39,441 nt of DNA. It comes from Gallionella sp. GTDB taxonomy: Bacteria > Pseudomonadota > Gammaproteobacteria > Burkholderiales > Gallionellaceae. The notes below the pieces were generated by a model, which made no database searches, was not told the origin of the DNA, and saw nothing but the letters and a program-made list of their open reading frames with translations. The translations under genes and the position numbers were made by a program. The stretch covers positions 1-39,441 of the forward strand of contig JAUSNM010000088.1 of NCBI GenBank assembly GCA_030645535.1, in the 5' to 3' direction. Below, in pieces: positions 27,357 through 37,140 of the stretch. Each line of letters begins with the position of its first letter. Positions within the stretch are counted from its first letter, which is position 1.

Positions 27357-28997
27357 ATGTCAAAACTTACACTATCCACTGCATGGCAAGCGCTGAGTGC
27401 GCATTACACCGCGATTGAACCGCTCCACATGCGTCAGCTTTTTGCTGACGACCCGTCGCGTTTCGACAAATTTTCTGTAAAATCAGGCGATCTGTTGTTT
27501 GATTATTCAAAGAACCGCATCACCGAAAAGACCCGAAAACTGCTCGTCGCGTTAGCCGAACAGGCAGATGTTCCCGGCTTTATCGAGCGCCAGTTTTCCG
27601 GCGACAAGATCAACAACACCGAACAACGCGCAGTCCTGCATACCGCCCTGCGCAACCGTTCGGACAGACCTGTTTTCGTCGACGGCATTGACGTCATGCC
27701 TGATGTGAGACGGGTACTGGGATTGATGCGCAAGTTTTCCGAAGCCGTGCGCAGCGGATCGCATGTCGGCCACACAGGACGCGCCATCACCGACATCGTC
27801 AACATCGGCATCGGCGGATCCGATCTCGGCCCGCTGATGGTATGTGAAGCCCTCAAGTCTTATGCTGCGCCGGCGCTGCGCGCCCATTTCGTATCCAACG
27901 TGGATGCAACACAGCTCACCGAGACCCTTAAAAAACTCGACGCGGAAACCACGCTGTTCATCGTCAGTTCCAAGACCTTTACCACGCAGGAGACACTGAC
28001 CAATGCACGCTCCGCGCGTGCCTGGCTGGTTGAGCGGTTAGGCTCTGACGTGGCCGTGGCGAAGCATTTCGCGGCCGTCTCGACCAATCTGAAAGCGACC
28101 GCAGCATTCGGCATCAACCCGGATAACGTATTTGAATTCTGGGACTGGGTGGGCGGCCGGTATTCGCTGTGGTCGGCCATCGGCCTGCCCATCGCGCTGT
28201 TTGTCGGCATGGATAAATTCGAAGAATTGCTGGCCGGTGCATACGCGATGGATGAACATTTCCGCACAGCCCCCCTGGATCAGAACATTCCGGTGCTGAT
28301 GGGTATGCTCGGCATCTGGTATGGCAACTTCTTTGGCGCCAGCTCCAATGCCGTGCTCCCCTATGACCAGTATCTGCACCGTTTTCCCGCCTATCTGCAA
28401 CAGCTGGATATGGAGAGCAACGGCAAGGGCGTGGATCGCGATGGCTCCTCTGTCGATTACGATACCGGCATGGCGGTCTGGGGAGAAGCCGGCACCAATG
28501 GCCAGCACGCCTTCTACCAGCTGATACACCAGGGCACCCGCATGATTCCGGCGGATTTTTTAGCGCCTGTTCACAGCCAGAACCCCACAGGTGAACATCA
28601 CGCCATCCTGCTCGCCAACTGTTTTGCGCAGACTGAAGCCCTGATGATAGGCAAGACCTCAGATGAAGCGCGCGCGGAGCTGGTGGCACAGGGACTGCCG
28701 TCTGAGAAGTTGGAAGCCTTGCTGCCGCACAAAGTCTTCCCCGGCAATAAGCCTACCAACACACTGCTGTTTGACCGCCTTGACCCTCACACATTGGGGA
28801 TGCTGATTGCACTGTATGAGCAAAAAGTCTTCGTGCAGGGCATCGTGTGGAACATCAACTCCTTCGACCAGTGGGGCGTGGAACTGGGCAAACAGCTGGC
28901 AAGCCGGATCCTGCCAGAATTGCTCGATGATGCAGTCAAGTTACCGCATGACCAATCAACCCGCAGCCTGATCGACTATTACCGGCAACAGCGCTGA
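27357..28997 (+). CDS. pgi: glucose-6-phosphate isomerase
   Basis: 546 residues. It interconverts glucose-6-phosphate and fructose-6-phosphate, linking glycogen turnover with glycolysis and gluconeogenesis. Motifs in order: [14 protein letters not shown] (phosphate binding), [28 protein letters not shown], the catalytic-Glu region [20 protein letters not shown], and the C-terminal [13 protein letters not shown] with the catalytic Lys. Length is standard for the bacterial family. Its place beside glgB and glgC fits channelling of hexose phosphates into storage glucan. Confidence 0.97.
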   Translation: MSKLTLSTAWQALSAHYTAIEPLHMRQLFADDPSRFDKFSVKSGDLLFDYSKNRITEKTRKLLVALAEQADVPGFIERQFSGDKINNTEQRAVLHTALRNRSDRPVFVDGIDVMPDVRRVLGLMRKFSEAVRSGSHVGHTGRAITDIVNIGIGGSDLGPLMVCEALKSYAAPALRAHFVSNVDATQLTETLKKLDAETTLFIVSSKTFTTQETLTNARSARAWLVERLGSDVAVAKHFAAVSTNLKATAAFGINPDNVFEFWDWVGGRYSLWSAIGLPIALFVGMDKFEELLAGAYAMDEHFRTAPLDQNIPVLMGMLGIWYGNFFGASSNAVLPYDQYLHRFPAYLQQLDMESNGKGVDRDGSSVDYDTGMAVWGEAGTNGQHAFYQLIHQGTRMIPADFLAPVHSQNPTGEHHAILLANCFAQTEALMIGKTSDEARAELVAQGLPSEKLEALLPHKVFPGNKPTNTLLFDRLDPHTLGMLIALYEQKVFVQGIVWNINSFDQWGVELGKQLASRILPELLDDAVKLPHDQSTRSLIDYYRQQR

Positions 28998-29003
28998 AAA
29001 ACG

Positions 29004-29040
29004 GCAAGCCGGCATGAAGCCCGGCTTGCAGCATTGTTTT
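29004..29040 (+). terminator. intrinsic terminator after pgi
   Basis: GCAAGCCGG, loop CATGAAGC, CCGGCTTGC (9-bp stem) followed by AGCATTGTTTT. It lies just past the pgi stop and closes the glgB-pgi unit. Confidence 0.8.
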
Positions 29041-29150
29041 GAGCATCGAATGCGGCTTGCAAGTCATCATTGTTGCAGATCGTTCCTGACTCGACAGATA
29101 GCACTTATACTGCACGCATGCGGGCGCAAAGCCACACGAAGGAAGTCGTC

Positions 29151-29774
29151 ATGAACAACCGGATTCGTCAAATTCTCGACCAGATAACGGCGCTCGAAGA
29201 CGAGTTGCAAAAAGTCGTTGAAGATCAAGAGGGGCGCATACGCTACCAGATCGAAGACCGTCGCGTTGTTTTCGAACAAACCATCAAGGCGGCTCACCAG
29301 CGCGTCAAGCTGGGGGTATTTCGCTGGTTTCTGACCGTCCGCCCGCAGAATTTCATCACGATGCCGATCATCTACGGCATGATCGTTCCGCTGGCCTTGT
29401 TCGATCTTTTCATCACCTTTTACCAGATGACCTGTTTCCCGATTTACGGGATCGCCCGTGTGAAGCGCGCACACTATATCGTGATGGATCATCAGCATCT
29501 GGCCTATCTGAATATCATCGAGAAAGCAGACTGCATGTACTGCTCGTATGCCGTCGGCATGCTGGGCTATGCGCGCGAAATCACCGCGCGTACCGAACAA
29601 TATTTCTGTCCGATCAAACACGCACAAAAAATCCTCAGCACGCACTCGCGCTATGAGCACTTCCTGGACTACGGGGACGCGGATAACCTGCATGGCAAAA
29701 TTGAAGCGTTTCGCAGCGAACTTGCCCGGGAAATAAACACGAAAAAAAATACGGAAAAAAGCACCGGGAAATAG
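29151..29774 (+). CDS. conserved membrane protein of unknown function
   Basis: 207 residues from the ATG at 29151 (GGAAG upstream). The N-terminal 50 residues form a charged coiled coil (ILDQITALEDELQKVVEDQE). Two adjacent hydrophobic stretches (ITMPIIYGMIVPLALFDLFITFYQMTC) follow. The C-terminal half has a conserved-looking Cys/aromatic motif, ADCMYCSYAVG, then REITARTEQYFCPIKHA. I recognise this as a family widespread in proteobacteria without a defined function. The CxxC and the third Cys could bind a metal or form a disulfide. It is followed on the same strand by the hydrolase gene. Confidence 0.8.
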   Translation: MNNRIRQILDQITALEDELQKVVEDQEGRIRYQIEDRRVVFEQTIKAAHQRVKLGVFRWFLTVRPQNFITMPIIYGMIVPLALFDLFITFYQMTCFPIYGIARVKRAHYIVMDHQHLAYLNIIEKADCMYCSYAVGMLGYAREITARTEQYFCPIKHAQKILSTHSRYEHFLDYGDADNLHGKIEAFRSELAREINTKKNTEKSTGK

Positions 29775-29818
29775 CTCAATATTTCACGGATTGATGTCGC
29801 CATGACGGGAGAAAACAG

Positions 29819-30457
29819 ATGAACACCGTACATATTCCAGCAGGCCCGGCCGAACTCAATGGAGAACTGATCGTACCGCCTGCAGCAATCGGCGTGGTGC
29901 TGTTCGCTCACGGCAGCGGCAGCAGCCGCTTCAGTCCGCGCAACACCTATGTCGCTCAAGTGTTGCAACAACGGGGCATCGGCACACTGCTATTCGATCT
30001 GCTGACGCCAGACGAGGATATCAACTACGAAACCCGCTTCGACATCGCGCTGCTCACGCGCCGCCTGCTGGCCGCCACTGCCTGGCTGCGGGCTGCCCCT
30101 GCGACTCAAACGCTCAAAATCGGCTATTTCGGTGCCAGCACCGGTGCGGCTGCCGCATTGCAGGCCGCAGCAGAAATGCAAGGCGATATCAGCGCCGTCG
30201 TATCGCGCGGTGGCCGCCCCGATCTTGCAGGGGTAGCGGCGCTGAGCCGCGTGACCGCGCCCACTTTGCTGATCGTGGGTGGCGACGATCACGGCGTGAT
30301 CGAACTGAACCAGCAAGCCTATGCGAAACTGAACGGCGAAAAGAAAATGATATTGATTCCCGGCGCGACGCATTTGTTTGAAGAGCCCGGCACGCTGCAA
30401 CAAGCGGCACGCAGCGCGGCAGACTGGTTCGCGCAGCATCTGAAGGCCAGTCGTTAG
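29819..30457 (+). CDS. alpha/beta hydrolase (dienelactone hydrolase family)
   Basis: 212 residues with the alpha/beta-hydrolase layout: VVLFAHGSGSSRFSPRN (oxyanion region), the nucleophile-elbow position GYFGASTGAAAAL with Ser in G-A-S-T-G, Asp in LLIVGGDDHGV and His in IPGATHLFEEPG completing a triad. This subgroup is often fused to, or located beside, a phosphoribosyltransferase like the one that follows convergently. The natural substrate is unknown. The stop codon lies in the first unit of a heptamer repeat. Confidence 0.9.
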   Translation: MNTVHIPAGPAELNGELIVPPAAIGVVLFAHGSGSSRFSPRNTYVAQVLQQRGIGTLLFDLLTPDEDINYETRFDIALLTRRLLAATAWLRAAPATQTLKIGYFGASTGAAAALQAAAEMQGDISAVVSRGGRPDLAGVAALSRVTAPTLLIVGGDDHGVIELNQQAYAKLNGEKKMILIPGATHLFEEPGTLQQAARSAADWFAQHLKASR

Positions 30458-30485
30458 TCGTTAGTCGTTAGTCGTTAGTCGTTAC
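30451..30485. repeat. heptamer microsatellite (TCGTTAG)n
   Basis: Five head-to-tail units of TCGTTAG starting at 30451, the last ending in C, fill the gap between the convergent hydrolase and phosphoribosyltransferase genes. The hydrolase stop TAG is in the first unit. Copy number is likely to change by slippage. Confidence 0.9.
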
Positions 30486-30488
30486 ATG

Positions 30489-31109
30489 CTACTCCTTAAG
30501 CAAGGAAATCACTTCCTCGTCGCTCACCTGGGGAAACGACTGATAGAACTGCCCCACCGCATAAAATAGTTCCGGCGCATCCAGGCACACCACCTCATCG
30601 GCGTAGGGTGACACCTTTTGTAGTGTGTCGGGTGGCGCCACCGGCACCGCACAAATAAGTTTCTCAGGGTGTTTGGCGCGTAGCGCATGCAGGGCTGCGA
30701 TCATCGTGGCGCCTGTAGCCAACCCGTCATCCACCACGATGACGATGCGCCCCGATGGATCCAGCGGCTGTCGTATCGGGGTATAGCTGGCACGCCTCTC
30801 GCGCATCACGTCAAGTTGTGCGGCTTTCTCGGCCTCGATGTATTCTGTGCTGCCCGCCACCCGTCCGGCATAATCGGCAAGATAGGTCCAGCCGGTTTCG
30901 TCCATCGCGCCTATCGCAAATTCCGGATTTCCGGGGGCGCGCAGTTTGCGCACCAGCACCACGTCCAGTTCGCCGTCCAGTGCTTCGGCAATGATTTTAG
31001 CCATCGGTACCGCACCGCGCGGAATCGCCAGCACCAGCGGATGCTGGCCGCGATACTGTTGGAGTGCGTTTGCCAACTTGTTTGCAGCATCATGACGATC
31101 ACGAAACAT
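30489..31109 (-). CDS. phosphoribosyltransferase-family protein
   Basis: 206 residues. The type I PRPP-binding motif VIVVDDGLATGATM is at about 123-136. LVLAIPRGAVPMAKIIAEAL and VVLVRKLRAPGNPEFAIGAM fit the core fold and hood. The closest named group is the stand-alone phosphoribosyltransferase often fused with a dienelactone-type hydrolase. The base substrate is not known, and some members may be regulatory. It faces the alpha/beta hydrolase gene tail to tail. Confidence 0.9.
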   Translation of the reverse strand: MFRDRHDAANKLANALQQYRGQHPLVLAIPRGAVPMAKIIAEALDGELDVVLVRKLRAPGNPEFAIGAMDETGWTYLADYAGRVAGSTEYIEAEKAAQLDVMRERRASYTPIRQPLDPSGRIVIVVDDGLATGATMIAALHALRAKHPEKLICAVPVAPPDTLQKVSPYADEVVCLDAPELFYAVGQFYQSFPQVSDEEVISLLKE

Positions 31110-31182
31110 GTTATTTCTCCCTTCAGGATAAAAAAACAGTTATTAAAGGTAATGACTCCAACGCCTGCGCGGTGATGACGAA

Positions 31183-33603
31183 CTAGCGCAAATGCTTGCG
31201 TCCGGCTTTCGGGTGCTCGGACGCATGACAGGCACGACGATAAGACTGCAAGGTTTTCTGGACGCGGCCCAGCACACTGCCACGCGGATACTCGCCCTCA
31301 TCGTCCACCACACCGGCCGGCAACCCCATCAGCAGCTCCATGCCATCATTTACATGATCTGCAGCATAAATATGAAACAAACCCTGTTCGACTGCCTCGA
31401 TGACCCGGCGTTCCAGCATCAGGTGACGGCGGTTTCGGGATGGAATCAGCACGCCCTGGCTGCCGTTAAGGCCCGCCGCGTCGCAGATACGGAAGTAACC
31501 TTCTATTTTTTCGTTCACTCCCCCAACCGGCAACACTTCGCCGTGCTGATTGACCGCGCCCGTCACGGCAATGCCCTGTTTGATCGGCAAACCCGACAAA
31601 GACGAGAGCAACACGTAAAGTTCGGCGCAGGAAGCCGAATCTCCCTCCACGCCGAAATATTCCTGTTCGAACACGACAGAAGCATTGAGCGCTAACGGTG
31701 CTATATGTGCGAATAACGCCGACAGGTAGTTATGCAAGATGAACACGCCCTTATCATGAACAGGCCCGGACATCTCTACTTCACGCTCGATGTTGAGCAA
31801 ACCATCGTTTCCGGCATAGGTGCGTGCCGTGACCCGGACCGGGAAGCCGAAACGGTAATCGCCCAGATCCATCACGGTCAGTCCGTTGATCTGACCGGTT
31901 TGTTCGCCCTGCACGGTGATCAGCACTTCACCATCGGCAATCGATTCCTGCATACGCTGATCGGGGTAATCATGACGCCGGGTGCGGGAAGCCAGTGCAG
32001 CTTCGACATCTGACACCTCGACCAGATGAGCGGCACGCGCCTGACACAGGGCTGCGCTTTCCATCACCATCGCCTCGGCACGCGAAAAAATAGCACTCTG
32101 GCGTGACTGGTCGTCCACTTCACGGTGCGTATCTTCCAGCAGACGCGCAACAGAGGCCGCAGAAAAATGCGGCAAACCCAGATTCTGGCAGCTGTGTGCG
32201 ACAAAAATGGCGAAATCGCGACGGGTTTCATTGCTTGACGAAAAACTTTCGACGAAATCCACCTTGACCCGAAAGCGGCGCGCAAATTCCGGATCTTCTT
32301 CCTGCAATTCGTAATACTGTTCGCGAGAGGCGATCAGAATGATCTTGACGTCGACGTCGACCGCTTCAGGTTCAAGCGATACAGCCGCAATCGGTGCGAA
32401 GGCTGTACCCGGCTCCTCGATCTGCAACCTGCCGCTGCGCAAAAAACGCCGCAGTTTTTCCCACACCAGACCATCCGCCAGCAAGTCACGCAAATGCAGC
32501 ATCAGAAATCCGCCATGCGCGCGGAGCAGGCTGCCTGCACGGATGCGGGTAAAATCCGTTGCCAGCACGTCGTTCTCGGACTGATATTCGATGCTGCCGA
32601 ACAGCGAACGAAACAGCGGATTGTCCTCGACGATCACCGGTGCACCGTGCAGTCCCTCATTGTCAACAACCAGATTGACCCGGTAGCGGGACAGCACCCG
32701 GCTCAATTCTTCCAGCCTTTCTTCCTCACCGGCATCGGAGGCATTGAACAGCTCAATATTTTCGAGCACATCCTGCACGAGTTGCTCAAGATAGCTGCCC
32801 AGCTTGATGGAATCTTTGATCTGTTTCTTCAGCCGACTTCTGATTTCCTGCAATTCCCGATCAAGCAGCGGCTTCACCAGTTGGCGCCGCAACGCCGCCA
32901 ACGACTCGTTCATCGCCCGTTCCATCGGTCTTGTCTTGTCAAGGAAACGGGTGATTTCCACACGCAATTCCTGTTCTGCCTTGTCGATTTCCGCCCTGCG
33001 CTCCTTGGACAAGGCATACACCTCATGCTCGGTGATCGCATGTCGTTTCTCGCCCATCAGCGTAAAAACCAGATGACCGGATTCGCGGTGCAGTACGAAG
33101 TGGTGTGCCTCGGCAAAGGCATCCAGTGCGGTGTATGCAAGTGCTTCATCTGCCTTGTAAGCATTTTCGATGCGTTCGTTCTCAGTCTTGAAATCCTGTC
33201 CGTTCAGTATCCGGGGTATTTCTATCTGCAGCGTTTTGGCAAGCTGTGTCATCAGCTGACGCAGCACGCGCCCCTGCCCCGCAGGCAGACGCAACGCTCG
33301 CGGCCGCTCGGGCACATCGAAGTTGTGCAGATAACACAGGTCAGGCGGCACCGACCTTGCGGCGGAGGCTGTGTTCATCGCCTGCTTCAGCAGCGACGAG
33401 CGCCCGCTGCCGACTTCACCCAGCACAAACAGGTTGTAATCCGGCTGATTCATGGAAAGACCAAACTTTGCTGCCATCTCGGCACGCTCCTGACCTATCC
33501 ATGGCAGCGTATATGACAGCAATTCAGCCGTATCAGAAAACCCAAGCGCATCGGGGCTGATGGATAAACGCAATTCGGCAGAAGTCAGTTTTGTAGTCGA
33601 CAT
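31183..33603 (-). CDS. Lon-like ATP-dependent protease (AAA + S16)
   Basis: 806 residues from the ATG at 33603 (MSTTKLTSAELRLSI). The upstream in-frame extension has no family likeness. A variant P-loop, GEVGSGRSS, lies near residues 65-73 (Arg where Lys is usual). A long helical insertion of about 180 residues follows, then the AAA core with GGFLMLHLRDLL and sensor segments. The S16 protease domain has the catalytic Ser in VEGDSASCAEL and Lys in GGVNEKIEGYF. This is the LonB/LonC-like type with an inserted coiled coil, seen beside stress genes. The altered P-loop lysine may mean weak or no ATP hydrolysis. Confidence 0.92.
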   Translation of the reverse strand: MSTTKLTSAELRLSISPDALGFSDTAELLSYTLPWIGQERAEMAAKFGLSMNQPDYNLFVLGEVGSGRSSLLKQAMNTASAARSVPPDLCYLHNFDVPERPRALRLPAGQGRVLRQLMTQLAKTLQIEIPRILNGQDFKTENERIENAYKADEALAYTALDAFAEAHHFVLHRESGHLVFTLMGEKRHAITEHEVYALSKERRAEIDKAEQELRVEITRFLDKTRPMERAMNESLAALRRQLVKPLLDRELQEIRSRLKKQIKDSIKLGSYLEQLVQDVLENIELFNASDAGEEERLEELSRVLSRYRVNLVVDNEGLHGAPVIVEDNPLFRSLFGSIEYQSENDVLATDFTRIRAGSLLRAHGGFLMLHLRDLLADGLVWEKLRRFLRSGRLQIEEPGTAFAPIAAVSLEPEAVDVDVKIILIASREQYYELQEEDPEFARRFRVKVDFVESFSSSNETRRDFAIFVAHSCQNLGLPHFSAASVARLLEDTHREVDDQSRQSAIFSRAEAMVMESAALCQARAAHLVEVSDVEAALASRTRRHDYPDQRMQESIADGEVLITVQGEQTGQINGLTVMDLGDYRFGFPVRVTARTYAGNDGLLNIEREVEMSGPVHDKGVFILHNYLSALFAHIAPLALNASVVFEQEYFGVEGDSASCAELYVLLSSLSGLPIKQGIAVTGAVNQHGEVLPVGGVNEKIEGYFRICDAAGLNGSQGVLIPSRNRRHLMLERRVIEAVEQGLFHIYAADHVNDGMELLMGLPAGVVDDEGEYPRGSVLGRVQKTLQSYRRACHASEHPKAGRKHLR

Positions 33604-33741
33604 TTTTTCGGGTGGATCAAATAGATTTGTTGATTGTAACGAATAAGCTGAAACCTGATAGCGTGTTGCATTTATTGGTACACTGCGCACTGTGCCGACC
33701 CAGGCAATTTATCTTGTTTTTTTGACTTGCACGGAGCAGAC

Positions 33742-34698
33742 ATGATAGTCAAAACTGTACTCTCATTCTTCATTTTTATGGCGCTCTCCCTGGCGCATCC
33801 CGTCGCATGGGCAGATTTCGAACAAGACCTGGCCGCGACCGGCAACATAAGCCCGGCATTGCGCGAGCTGCATGCACGGGCGCTCGCCGGCGATGCAGAG
33901 GCTCAGTTGAATATGGGCGGTGTTTTTTGCAAGGGGCAGGATGTCGAACAGGACTATGCCGAATGCGCAAAGTGGTTCCGGCTTGCGGCACGCCAAGGGC
34001 ATTCGCAGGCCCAGTTCAATCTGGGGATGATGTACGACCTGGGACTGGGCACAGCGCAAGACCACACCGAGGCTGTGAAATGGTACCGACTTGCCGCAGA
34101 TCAGGGGCTGGCGCTGGCACAACTCAATCTCGGCGTGGCGTATGCCACGGGTCAGGGTGTATTGAAAAACGAGCTTGATGCGACCAGGTGGTTACGTCTT
34201 GCTGCCGATCAGGGTGAGGCGCAGGCGCAATTCAACCTTGCGGTGATGTACGCCAATGGTCAGGGGGTTAAGCAGAATTTCACCGAAGCCTACCGATGGG
34301 CCAGACTCGCGGCTTTACAAGGGCACGAAACAGCCAAAGCACTGGCGCAAGATTTATCCAGACAAATGGCGCCCGAACAACAGGCCGGCAATCTTGCCGA
34401 TACCGCGCGAGAACCCTCTGCGAGCGGTTCAGCCGTATCAGCCGCATCAGCCGCATCAGCCGGAACTGGCGATTATTATCTGCAACTCGCCGCATTCAAA
34501 TCGAAAAAAGAAGCGGAAAAATATTTGGCAGGCATGCTCACCAAACTTGGCAAGATCGATAAGACTCTCAGCATTTTCACGGCTGACGGCTGGGTACGCA
34601 CCCAGATGGGTCCATATATCACGCTGAATGAAGCGCGCACCAGCGCGGCAAGTCTTAAGACCCTGCTGGGCTATGAACCCCTGCTAAAACAGCACTAG
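33742..34698 (+). CDS. Sel1-repeat protein with C-terminal SPOR domain
   Basis: 318 residues from the ATG at 33742 (GGAGCAGAC upstream). A signal peptide ends near AWADF (about residue 25). Four Sel1/TPR-like repeats follow (WFRLAARQGHSQAQFNLGMMYDLGLG pattern, residues about 45-190). An Ala/Ser linker (SGSAVSAASAASAGTG) leads to a SPOR domain (YYLQLAAFKSKKEAEKYLAGM) that binds denuded septal peptidoglycan. It is probably a periplasmic adaptor at the division site. The stop overlaps the hypE stop. Confidence 0.92.
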   Translation: MIVKTVLSFFIFMALSLAHPVAWADFEQDLAATGNISPALRELHARALAGDAEAQLNMGGVFCKGQDVEQDYAECAKWFRLAARQGHSQAQFNLGMMYDLGLGTAQDHTEAVKWYRLAADQGLALAQLNLGVAYATGQGVLKNELDATRWLRLAADQGEAQAQFNLAVMYANGQGVKQNFTEAYRWARLAALQGHETAKALAQDLSRQMAPEQQAGNLADTAREPSASGSAVSAASAASAGTGDYYLQLAAFKSKKEAEKYLAGMLTKLGKIDKTLSIFTADGWVRTQMGPYITLNEARTSAASLKTLLGYEPLLKQH

Positions 34699-35741
34699 CA
34701 AATCCTCGGCAATTGTTCGCCCGCCAGCCAGTCTACGATGCGCCGGCCGCCCATCTTCGTTGTCATCTGCACGAAGCCGTGCGCATCCTCTCTGACCTCA
34801 CCGATCATGGCCGCCTCTTTTGCCTGTGGATGCGCGCGCATCACGTCCAGCAAGCGTTCTGCATCCTCCGCCGCGCAAATCGCCACCAGCTTGCCTTCGT
34901 TGGCGACATACAACGGATCCAGGCCCAAAAACTCGCAAGCGGCCTCCACCGGCTGATTGATGGGAATCGACGACTCGTTGAGCAGCATGCCCACGCCTGA
35001 CTGTTTGGCGATCTCGTTTAAGGTAGTCGCCAGCCCGCCGCGTGTCGGGTCACGCAGCACGCGCAAGCTGGCACCACAATCGAGCATTGCTGCGACCAGA
35101 GCGTGCAGCGCCGCCGTGTCCGACACGATGGGTGCATCGAAGCTTAATCCTTCGCGTTGCGACAGCACCGCCATGCCGTGATCGCCTATCGTGCCTGACA
35201 GCAGGATTTTATCGCCCGGCTGAGCCCTGTCACCGGACAGCGTGATGCCGTCACGAACCACACCGACGGCGGTGGTCGTGATAAATACCCCGTCGCCCTT
35301 GCCCTGCTCCACCACCTTGGTGTCGCCGGTTACAATCGGCACGCCTGCGTCGAATGCCGCCTTTGCCATCGAGTCGACGATGCGTTTCAAATCGGCAAAC
35401 CTGAAACCTTCTTCGAGTATGAATGCCGCAGACAGGTATAAAGGCTGCGCCCCCATCATCGCCACGTCGTTGATCGTGCCGTGTACCGACAAACAGCCGA
35501 TATCGCCCCCGGCAAAGAACAAGGGTGAGACCACATGACTGTCGGTGGACATCACCAGTCGACCGGTAGCCATCGGCAGCAACGCGCCATCGTTGCCCTG
35601 CGCCAGGTAGGGATTGTCGAACGCGGCTGCGAACAAATCCGTGATCAGTTGCGCCATCGCACGCCCGCCTGCACCGTATGACATCTCGATACGCCCGTTT
35701 TTAAAATCAAGCGGACGGGAATAGCTCTTGGTGATGCTCAT
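34695..35741 (-). CDS. hypE: hydrogenase maturation protein HypE
   Basis: 348 residues from the ATG at 35741, which overlaps the hypD stop by 4 bases. HypE takes carbamoyl from HypF on its C-terminal cysteine and dehydrates it to thiocyanate, giving the CN ligands of the NiFe centre. The protein ends PRIC with the active Cys at the last position. The PurM-like ATP-binding parts include GNDGALLPM and VDSMAKAAFDAGVPIVTGDTKVV. All domains are complete. Confidence 0.96.
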   Translation of the reverse strand: MSITKSYSRPLDFKNGRIEMSYGAGGRAMAQLITDLFAAAFDNPYLAQGNDGALLPMATGRLVMSTDSHVVSPLFFAGGDIGCLSVHGTINDVAMMGAQPLYLSAAFILEEGFRFADLKRIVDSMAKAAFDAGVPIVTGDTKVVEQGKGDGVFITTTAVGVVRDGITLSGDRAQPGDKILLSGTIGDHGMAVLSQREGLSFDAPIVSDTAALHALVAAMLDCGASLRVLRDPTRGGLATTLNEIAKQSGVGMLLNESSIPINQPVEAACEFLGLDPLYVANEGKLVAICAAEDAERLLDVMRAHPQAKEAAMIGEVREDAHGFVQMTTKMGGRRIVDWLAGEQLPRIC

Positions 35742-36865
35742 TGCGTGATCTCCCGAAATCGCCCATAGGAATAATGCGCCGCGCATGCGCCCTCGGAGGA
35801 CACCATGCACGAACCGATAGGGTTTTCCGGCGTACATACTGTGCCGAAAATTTTGCATTGTTGCGGTCGCTTTTCGCCGCGCAGGATGGCCGCGCATTCG
35901 CACGCCTTATGATCCGGCACGGCTACATATTCAGAATTGAATCTCAGCTCTGCGTCATAGTCGGCGAACTTAGCTCGCAGCCTCAAGGCACTGTGCGGCA
36001 CTGACCCCAGGCCGCGCCACTCGAAAGATTCGCGCAACTCGAATACGTCGGCGACCAATTGCTGCGCCTTCAGATTGCCATAGCGGGTCACCGCGCGGGT
36101 GAATTCGTTTTCGACTGTCGCGCGGCCATTATTTCTTTGGCTGTTGATCTGGCGTATCAGCATCAGGATGGCCTGCATCACGTCCAGCGGTTCGAATCCG
36201 GCGATCACCACCGGCTTGGCGTAATCGCTGGCGAACACCTCATAGGGTTGACTGCCGATCACGGTGGAGACATGGGCTGGACCGATAAAACCGTCCAGCG
36301 CGACGCCGCCTTGCACCGATAATATCGCGTGCATCGCCGCCGGGGTCAGCACATGGTTGCACAGGATACTGAAGTTTTTAAGTCCCTCTGCCGCAGCCTG
36401 TTTGATCGCCACCGCCGTGGGCGGCGTGGTGGTCTCGAAACCAATGGCCAGGAACACGACCTGTCGTGTCGGGTTGTCGCGCGCGATCTTCAACGCGTCC
36501 TGAGTCGAATAGATCATCCGCACATCTGCACCGGCTGCCTTGGCCCGCATCAGCGTGAGATTGTTGGAAGCGGGAACGCGCATCGTATCGGCATAGGTGC
36601 ACAGGATCACGCCCGCCTCTGTCGCGAGGCGAATCGCCTGATCCACGCGACCGACCGGCAACACGCAGACCGGACAGCCCGGGCCATGTATCAGCCGCAC
36701 ACTGGCGGGCAACAAATCTGCGAGGCCATAGCGAGAAATCGCGTGGGTATGCCCGCCGCAAAACTCCATCAGGCGGTAGGCATGCGCAGGATTCGCCTCG
36801 CGTGCGATGTTGGCTGAGATATTTTTCGCCAGTTCACCGTCGCGGAATTCGTCCACGTACTTCAT
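35738..36865 (-). CDS. hypD: hydrogenase maturation protein HypD
   Basis: 375 residues. An Fe-S scaffold that, with HypC, assembles the Fe(CN)2CO group. Conserved motifs: EFCGGHTH (Cys36, His39, His41), GPGCPVCVLP (Cys64, Cys67), FLAIGFETTTP, and a C-terminal cysteine cluster (ACECAAILRGEKRPQQCKIFGTVCTPENPIGSCMVS) for the [4Fe-4S] cluster. Overlaps of 4 bases with hypC upstream and hypE downstream mean coupled translation. Confidence 0.97.
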   Translation of the reverse strand: MKYVDEFRDGELAKNISANIAREANPAHAYRLMEFCGGHTHAISRYGLADLLPASVRLIHGPGCPVCVLPVGRVDQAIRLATEAGVILCTYADTMRVPASNNLTLMRAKAAGADVRMIYSTQDALKIARDNPTRQVVFLAIGFETTTPPTAVAIKQAAAEGLKNFSILCNHVLTPAAMHAILSVQGGVALDGFIGPAHVSTVIGSQPYEVFASDYAKPVVIAGFEPLDVMQAILMLIRQINSQRNNGRATVENEFTRAVTRYGNLKAQQLVADVFELRESFEWRGLGSVPHSALRLRAKFADYDAELRFNSEYVAVPDHKACECAAILRGEKRPQQCKIFGTVCTPENPIGSCMVSSEGACAAHYSYGRFREITQ

Positions 36866-37095
36866 GTCGGCGACGCATCCATCGCACTGAATTCGGCGAA
36901 TAATTCCAAAGTACGGAGCGCCTCCTCCTCATCAAGCTTTTGCAGCGCGTAGCCGACATGCACGATCACATAGTCGCCCACGGCGACATCCTCCACCAGG
37001 GCAAGTGATATTTCCTTGCGCACGCCGCCCAGATTGACGATGGCGCCGTTATCAGCGGTGAGTTGTTCGACGCGTGCGGGAATGGCCAGACACAT
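36862..37095 (-). CDS. hypC: hydrogenase maturation chaperone HypC
   Basis: 77 residues. MCLAIPARV with Cys2, exposed after removal of Met1, is the hallmark, and VGDYVIVHVGYALQKLDEEEA is the conserved core. It carries the Fe group from HypD to the hydrogenase large subunit. AAGGAATCTGAAT precedes the ATG. It is the first hyp gene here, 45 bases after the preceding gene. Confidence 0.97.
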   Translation of the reverse strand: MCLAIPARVEQLTADNGAIVNLGGVRKEISLALVEDVAVGDYVIVHVGYALQKLDEEEALRTLELFAEFSAMDASPT

Positions 37096-37140
37096 ATTCA
37101 GATTCCTTGATTAATTCGGACACGAACAGCGGTTCATCGG

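Noticed and set aside
32494..33516. A 340-codon frame on the plus strand
   Set aside because: It is antisense to the Lon-like protease gene, without recognisable motifs or start signals.
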